From: an uncultured Oscillospiraceae bacterium | Lineage (GTDB): Bacteria; Bacillota; Clostridia; Oscillospirales; Oscillospiraceae | DNA: 10,302 bases | Assembly (NCBI GenBank): GCA_944385455.1 | Contig: CALWXI010000081.1 | Location: 1-10,302, forward strand | Direction: 5' to 3' | Part shown: positions 5,739-10,302 of the stretch, in pieces | How positions within the stretch are numbered: position 1 is the stretch's first letter | Layout of the letters: every line of letters begins with the position of its first letter | Notes under the pieces: generated by a model | The model's input: only the letters and a program-made list of their open reading frames with translations | Database searches by the model: none | What the model was told of the DNA's origin: nothing | Made by a program: the position numbers and the translations under genes

Positions 5739-8342
5739 TCAGGAGAGCTTCTGCTTGAGTTCGTACAAAAGGCCCAGAGCCTCAATGGGCGTCAGAGTGT
5801 CCGGCTGGCAGCGCCGCAGGGCTTCCAAAACCTCACTCTCCCCCATGGACGCCAGGGACACCTGCTCCGTCTCCGGACGGGGAGCGGGAGCCGCCGCCGG
5901 AGCGTTCTCCGCCTCCAGCTGCCGCAGCACCGCGCCTGCCCGGCGGATCACCGTCTCCGGCAGCCCCGCCAGCCGGGCCACTTCGATTCCGTAGCTGCGG
6001 TCCGCACCGCCGGGGACGATCTTGCGCAGGAAAATGATCTCCTCTCCCCGCGTCTTCACGGCGATGTTGTAGTTCACCGCTCCGGGGAGGGTGTTCTCCA
6101 GCTCCGTCAGCTCATGGTAATGGGTGGCAAACAGCGTCCGGGCCCCCAGGGTCTTGGGCCCCGCGCAGTGCTCCAGCACCGCCCGGGCAATGGACATGCC
6201 GTCAAAGGTGGAGGTCCCCCGGCCGATCTCGTCCAGGATCAGCAGCGAGTGCTTCGTGGCCTGCCGGAGGATATCCGCCACCTCCGTCATCTCCACCATG
6301 AAGGTGGACTGCCCGGCGGTGAGGTCATCGCTGGCGCCAATGCGGGTAAAGATCCGGTCCGCCACGCCGATCCGGGCGCTGCGGGCGGGAACAAAGGAGC
6401 CGATCTGGGCCATGAGGACGATCAGCGCCACCTGCCGCATGTAGGTGGATTTGCCGGCCATGTTGGGGCCGGTGATGATGGCCACCCGGTTTTCCTTCTC
6501 TCCCATGTAAGTATCGTTGGGGACGAACAGGGTATCCCGCAGAACCCGTTCCACCACCGGATGGCGCCCCTCCCGGATTTCAATGACCCCGGACTCATCC
6601 ACCTCCGGCCGGCAGTAGCCGTTGCGCACGGCCACCGCCGCCAGCGACGCCAGGGCGTCCGCCTCCGCCAGTGCGGCGGCGGTGCGCTGGATGCGCTGGG
6701 CCGCCTGACACACCTGATTCCGCAGGGCCGTAAAGAGCTCGTATTCCAGCGCCACCACCCGGTCCGAGGCGGTGAGAATGGAGTGCTCCAGATCCTTGAG
6801 CTCCTGGGTGATGTACCGCTCGCCATTGACCAGGGTCTGCTTGCGGATGTATGTTTCCGGCACCTGATCCTTGAAGGAGTTGGAGACCTCGATGTAATAG
6901 CCGAAGACCTTATTGTAGCCGATCTTCAGCGTGCGGATGCCGGTGCGCTCCTTTTCCCGGGCCTCCATCTCCGTGATGACGCCCTTGCCGCCGCTGAGGA
7001 TGCTCCGCAGCCGGTCCACCTCCGGGTGGAACCCGTCCCGGATGAAGCCTCCTTCCCGGACGGAGAAGGGCGGCTCGTCGCAGATGGCCGCGCCAATGGC
7101 GGCGGCCACATCGGAAAGCTCATCCATCCCGGCCAACTGAGCAAGGCTCCGGTCCTTCAGCTGACTCAGCTGGGCCTTCACCGCAGGGATGCGCTCAATC
7201 GCCGCCCGGAGAGAGGCCATGTCCCGGCCGCCGGCGGTACCGTAGACGATGCGGCCGATGAGCCGCTCCATATCGCCCAGGCCGGTAAGGGCGGCGATGA
7301 GCTCCTCCCGGACGATGGTGTGCTCCACCAGCGCCGCCACGGCGGCGGAGCGCCGGGAGATCGCGGTGACGCTCAGCAGCGGCCGCTCCAGCCAGCTGCG
7401 CAGGCACCGCCCGCCCATGGGGGTTCGGGTCTTGTCCAGCACCCACAAAAGGGAGCCCTTTTTCTCCTTGCCCCGCAGGGTGGACGTGAGCTCCAGATTC
7501 CGCCGGGCCGTCAGGTCCAGCTCCATAAACCGGCCCTGCTCATAATAATCCAGGTCGTTGATGTGGGAGAGGTCCGTCTTCTGGGTCTCGTAGAGATAGT
7601 GCAGCAGTCCCCCCAGGGCCAGGGCCGCCGCCGGATTTCCGGCGGGCAGGCTCTTGAGGGCCTCCTCCCCGAACTGGGCGCGGATGTTCCTCTCCGCCTC
7701 CGCCAGGGAGAACCGGGCCGCCCCGCCCCGCTCCATCCGGCAGCTGAGCTTGTTTCGCAGGGTCTCCGTCAGCACCGCGTCCGACCAGGCCCCCTCGCTG
7801 AGGACGGCCTCCGCCGGAGCGAAGCGCCCCAGCTCGTTGATGACGTGTTCCACCCGGTTCTCTCCGGAAAAAGCCGTCAGGTGGGCCTTGCCGGTGGAGA
7901 TGTCGCAGAAGGCCACGCCCGCCCGCTCTCCGTCCAGATAGATCCCGCACAGGAAGTTGGAGGACTTATCCTCCAGGCAAGCCGCGTCGATCACCGTGCC
8001 GGGGGTCACCACCCGGATGATGTCCCGCTTCACCAGCCCCTTGGCGGTGGCGGGATCCTCCATCTGCTCGCAGATGGCCACCTTGTAGCCCTTGGCAATG
8101 AGCCGGGCGATGTAAGCCTCGCTGGCGTGGTAGGGGATGCCGCACATGGGCACCTTCTCCTCAGCGGACTTGTTGGGGTCCTTGTCCCGGCTGGTGAGGG
8201 TCAGATCCAGCTCCTTGGAGGCAAGGCGGGCGTCGTCGGCGAACATCTCATAGAAGTCTCCCAGCCGGAAAAAGAGGATGGAGTCCGGGTTGTCCCGCTT
8301 GATCTCCAGATATTGCTTCATCATGGGGGTCAGTTCCGCCAT
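5739..8342 (-). CDS. mutS: DNA mismatch repair protein MutS
   Basis: MutS scans DNA for mismatches and small loops and, in its ATP form, recruits MutL. At 867 residues it has normal full length. The mismatch-binding domain has the Phe-X-Glu wedge in RLGDFYEMF (F30, E32). The connector and lever/clamp domains follow, with KIGYNKVFGYYIEVS (473-487) as a conserved clamp landmark. The ATPase domain has Walker A GPNMAGKST (625-633), the ASDDLTAGQSTFMVEM segment (670-685), Walker B LLILDEIGRGTSTFDG (700-715) and the ATHYHEL histidine motif (739-745). Near the C-terminus, QVSLAS (827-832) is a candidate beta-clamp binding motif, similar in position and form to QMSLLA in E. coli. The protein ends with the usual TPIEALGLLYELK helix. 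GAGGTGA at 8347-8353 precedes the ATG. It lies 28 bases after the MBL gene. mutL is not adjacent: three membrane-protein genes separate the pair. Confidence 0.98.
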   Translation of the reverse strand: MAELTPMMKQYLEIKRDNPDSILFFRLGDFYEMFADDARLASKELDLTLTSRDKDPNKSAEEKVPMCGIPYHASEAYIARLIAKGYKVAICEQMEDPATAKGLVKRDIIRVVTPGTVIDAACLEDKSSNFLCGIYLDGERAGVAFCDISTGKAHLTAFSGENRVEHVINELGRFAPAEAVLSEGAWSDAVLTETLRNKLSCRMERGGAARFSLAEAERNIRAQFGEEALKSLPAGNPAAALALGGLLHYLYETQKTDLSHINDLDYYEQGRFMELDLTARRNLELTSTLRGKEKKGSLLWVLDKTRTPMGGRCLRSWLERPLLSVTAISRRSAAVAALVEHTIVREELIAALTGLGDMERLIGRIVYGTAGGRDMASLRAAIERIPAVKAQLSQLKDRSLAQLAGMDELSDVAAAIGAAICDEPPFSVREGGFIRDGFHPEVDRLRSILSGGKGVITEMEAREKERTGIRTLKIGYNKVFGYYIEVSNSFKDQVPETYIRKQTLVNGERYITQELKDLEHSILTASDRVVALEYELFTALRNQVCQAAQRIQRTAAALAEADALASLAAVAVRNGYCRPEVDESGVIEIREGRHPVVERVLRDTLFVPNDTYMGEKENRVAIITGPNMAGKSTYMRQVALIVLMAQIGSFVPARSARIGVADRIFTRIGASDDLTAGQSTFMVEMTEVADILRQATKHSLLILDEIGRGTSTFDGMSIARAVLEHCAGPKTLGARTLFATHYHELTELENTLPGAVNYNIAVKTRGEEIIFLRKIVPGGADRSYGIEVARLAGLPETVIRRAGAVLRQLEAENAPAAAPAPRPETEQVSLASMGESEVLEALRRCQPDTLTPIEALGLLYELKQKLS

Positions 8343-8370
8343 GGTTTCACCTCGTCATTCTGATCTGCGT

Positions 8371-9198
8371 TCAAAAAGTCAGCACCGTACCGCCGTGAAT
8401 GGGCCGCAGCCGCTCCCCCAAAATCTCCTGCAGCATGCCGTAGGCATAGCCGCCGGTGCAGTGGCCGGTGTAGTACACCGTGTTTCCAGGCAGCAGGGCC
8501 TCCCCCGTCCGGCGGATCAGCGCCGCCGAGGCGGGATCGTCCTGGGGAAGCTGGAAGAGGTGGAAGCCTCCCACCACTGCGTCCGGGTCCCGGCCCAGAC
8601 GGCGGCGGGCCTCCGCCAGAATGTTCACGATGCCCCGGTGGGCACAGCCCGCCACCAGCACCGCCCGGTCCCCTTCCTGGATCAGCAGGTTCTGCTCGTG
8701 GCGGAAGGTGTCGGGCACAAGGCCTGCCGCCGCCTGCTCAAACAGCGTGGCGCTGGCAGCCATGGCGTCGAACACTGCCGGGGGCCCGGCGAACAGCGTC
8801 AGTCCCGGCGCCGGCACCGTCTCGTCCCCGGTGGGCATCATCCGCCTCCCCAGTGCCTTGGCCTCCGGGGGCAGCCCGATGTGCCGGAGCGCCTCTCCCG
8901 GCGCCAGGGCGCAGAAATCCCCCAGGGCGCGGCGGTGAACGTACACCGGCGCCGTGGGGTTCACCCGGCAGAAAGCCGCCAGGCCCCCGCCGTGGTCGTC
9001 GTGTCCGTGGGACAGCACCGCCAGATCCACCGCCGTGAGATCCACGCCCAGGCTTCCGGCGTTTTGGAGAAAGCCCTCGTCCGGCCCCATGTCGAAGAGG
9101 ACCCGGCGTCCGCACGCCTCGATATACAGGGAAAGCCCGTGAGCGGCGCAGAGGTCTGCCCGGCAGGCGGTGTTTTCCAGCAATACGGTGATCTTCAT
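8371..9198 (-). CDS. MBL-fold metallohydrolase, COG1237 / MJ0301-like
   Basis: This 275-residue cytoplasmic protein has the metallo-beta-lactamase fold. Metal ligands are visible: SHGHDDHGGG with H64, H66, D68 and H69 (63-72), H187 in GCAHRGIVNI (184-193) and H246 in YYTGHCTGG (242-250). D36 in LFDMG and FRHEQNLLI (165-173) are also typical. The combination of 'GCAH.GIVNI', 'GGFHL' and 'GHCTG' is characteristic of the COG1237 group, often labelled 7,8-dihydropterin-6-methyl-4-(beta-D-ribofuranosyl)aminobenzene 5'-phosphate synthase after an archaeal enzyme. That label probably does not give the true reaction in bacteria, where methanopterin is not made; members act on phosphoesters, lactones or unknown substrates. 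The start is supported by AGAGGAG at 9204-9210. It is 13 bases downstream of miaB and 28 upstream of mutS, so it is embedded in the tRNA-modification and repair operon. Substrate unknown. Confidence 0.88.
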   Translation of the reverse strand: MKITVLLENTACRADLCAAHGLSLYIEACGRRVLFDMGPDEGFLQNAGSLGVDLTAVDLAVLSHGHDDHGGGLAAFCRVNPTAPVYVHRRALGDFCALAPGEALRHIGLPPEAKALGRRMMPTGDETVPAPGLTLFAGPPAVFDAMAASATLFEQAAAGLVPDTFRHEQNLLIQEGDRAVLVAGCAHRGIVNILAEARRRLGRDPDAVVGGFHLFQLPQDDPASAALIRRTGEALLPGNTVYYTGHCTGGYAYGMLQEILGERLRPIHGGTVLTF

Positions 9199-9211
9199 GG
9201 CCGCTCCTCTC

Positions 9212-10302
9212 TCACTGCGCCTCGCCGTACAGCGCCCAGGTGTTGCTCCCGGTGATGCGCACGTCTGTGAACCGTCCCATCAGCGAAGGGTCTCCCTTCA
9301 GCCGCACCAGGCGGTTGCCCTCGGTGCGTCCGGCCAGGGGGAATTGGGCGTCATCGCTCTCGCCGTCCACCAGTACCCGCTCCGTTTTGCCCACATAGGC
9401 GGCGTGGAGGGCGGCGGAGGCGGCGTTCTGCACTTCCAGCAGACGGTCAAACCACTTCTGCTTCTCCGCCCGGGGCACCGGGTCCGGCATCTCGGCGGCC
9501 TTGGTGCCGGAGCGGGGGGAATAGATGAAGGTGAAGAGGGCGTCGAAGCCCACCTCCTCCACCAGCGACACAGTGTCCATGGCCTCCGCCTCCGTCTCGC
9601 CGGGAAAACCGATGATGACGTCGGAGGTCAGCACCAGATCCGGCATCACGCCCTTAGCGTAGCGGATCAGCTCCAGGTACTGCTCCCGGGTGTAGCGGCG
9701 GTTCATCTCCCGCAGCACCCGGTCGCTTCCGGACTGGAAAGGCAGGTGCAGCTGATGGGCCACATGGGCGCAGCGGGCCATGGTGTCGAAGAGCTTGTGG
9801 GTGGCGTCCTTGGGATGGCTGGACATGAAGCGGATGCGGTACTCCCCGGGAATGGCGTCAATGTCCGAGAGGAGGTCAGCAAAGTCGTAGTCCCGGTCCA
9901 GGTCGTGGCCGTAGGAGTTCACGTTCTGGCCCAGGAGGGTGATGTCCTTGTAGCCGCTGGCCACCAGGTCCCGGACCTCCGCCAGCACCCGTTCCGGGTC
10001 CCGGCTGCGCTCCCGGCCCCGGACGTAGGGCACGATGCAGTAGGAGCAGAAGTTGTTGCACCCGTACATCACAGACACCCAGGCTTTCACGCCCTTCTCC
10101 CGCACCACCGGCAGACCTTCCGCCAGGGAGCCGTGGGCGTCCTCCACGGAAAACACCCGGCGGCGGGTGGTGTACACCTGCCACAAAAGCTCCGGGAACC
10201 GCCACAGGGCGTGGGGCCCGAACACCAGGTCCACATGCCGGTAGGACTCCCGGATCCGCTTGCTCACCCGGGGCTCCTGGGCCATGCAGCCGCACAGCGC
10301 CA
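9212..10302 (-). CDS. miaB: tRNA methylthiotransferase MiaB (5' end cut by window edge)
   Basis: MiaB is the radical-SAM enzyme that adds a methylthio group to C2 of i6A37, giving ms2i6A, using two iron-sulfur clusters. 362 complete residues are visible; the first roughly 80 to 90 lie beyond the window. The ATG at 10285 is not the start. The frame continues upstream as A-L-C-G-C-M-A-Q, and this GCMAQ is the last cysteine motif of the N-terminal UPF0004 domain, which binds the auxiliary cluster. Numbering from the edge, the radical-SAM cysteines are C81, C85 and C88 in MYGCNNFCSYCIVPYVRGRE. HLPFQSGSDRVLREMNRRYT (185-204) and DVIIGFPGET (227-236) follow, as expected for the MiaB/RimO/MtaB superfamily. 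A C-terminal TRAM domain (about 297-358) includes LVDGES and GRTEGNRLV. The motif wording fits MiaB better than RimO or MtaB, and miaA downstream supports it. Its stop is 13 bases before the MBL gene. Confidence 0.95.
   Translation of the reverse strand, partial: ALCGCMAQEPRVSKRIRESYRHVDLVFGPHALWRFPELLWQVYTTRRRVFSVEDAHGSLAEGLPVVREKGVKAWVSVMYGCNNFCSYCIVPYVRGRERSRDPERVLAEVRDLVASGYKDITLLGQNVNSYGHDLDRDYDFADLLSDIDAIPGEYRIRFMSSHPKDATHKLFDTMARCAHVAHQLHLPFQSGSDRVLREMNRRYTREQYLELIRYAKGVMPDLVLTSDVIIGFPGETEAEAMDTVSLVEEVGFDALFTFIYSPRSGTKAAEMPDPVPRAEKQKWFDRLLEVQNAASAALHAAYVGKTERVLVDGESDDAQFPLAGRTEGNRLVRLKGDPSLMGRFTDVRITGSNTWALYGEAQ

Noticed and set aside
5682..8363. An 893-codon open frame on the plus strand, antisense to all of mutS
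   Set aside because: Same cause as above: it mirrors mutS exactly, has His/Gly/Arg/Gln-rich low-quality sequence and no domain. The opposite strand encodes an intact MutS.
9212..10285. Treating the ATG at 10285 as the true miaB start
   Set aside because: The frame continues upstream without a stop and includes the conserved GCMAQ cysteine motif, so the gene is truncated by the window edge, not started there.

Overview
This window is one uninterrupted run of ten genes, all on the minus strand, from a GC-rich low-redundancy genome. The best guess is a Gram-positive Clostridia relative, possibly an Oscillospiraceae/Flavonifractor-like gut bacterium. This rests on the miaB-mutS-mutL-miaA gene order common in Firmicutes, an endonuclease-type MutL, a DUF6440-like protein and strong AAGGAGG-type ribosome binding sites. 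The taxonomic call is inference. Both end genes run off the window.

In transcription order (high to low coordinates) the genes are: miaB (5' end missing), an MBL-fold hydrolase of the COG1237 / MJ0301 type, mutS, a CPBP-family membrane protease, a small two-helix membrane protein with a PH-like tail, an AEC-family transporter, mutL, a 60-residue DUF6440-like protein, a flavodoxin-fold NAD(P)H oxidoreductase and miaA (3' end missing). Gaps between genes are 13, 28, 33, 16, 18, 30, 67, 4 and 21 bases. No gap is large enough to hide another gene. I saw no convincing promoter or intrinsic terminator, so the whole window is probably one transcription unit or part of one.

Functionally there are two housekeeping pairs. 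MiaA prenylates A37 of tRNAs that read UNN codons, and MiaB then methylthiolates the product, so the two steps of ms2i6A synthesis flank the cluster. MutS recognises mismatches, and MutL is the nicking endonuclease of methyl-independent mismatch repair. Both Mut proteins carry plausible sliding-clamp binding motifs. The remaining six genes are accessory: three membrane proteins sit between mutS and mutL, a metallohydrolase sits between miaB and mutS, and a redox pair sits between mutL and miaA. Their relation to repair or tRNA modification is unknown.

I found no mobile element, CRISPR array, RNA gene or clear novel system. The points most worth a second look are the membrane-gene insert between mutS and mutL, the CPBP/PH-like pair, the tightly coupled DUF6440/flavoprotein pair, and the variant endonuclease motif and duplicated linker segment of MutL.
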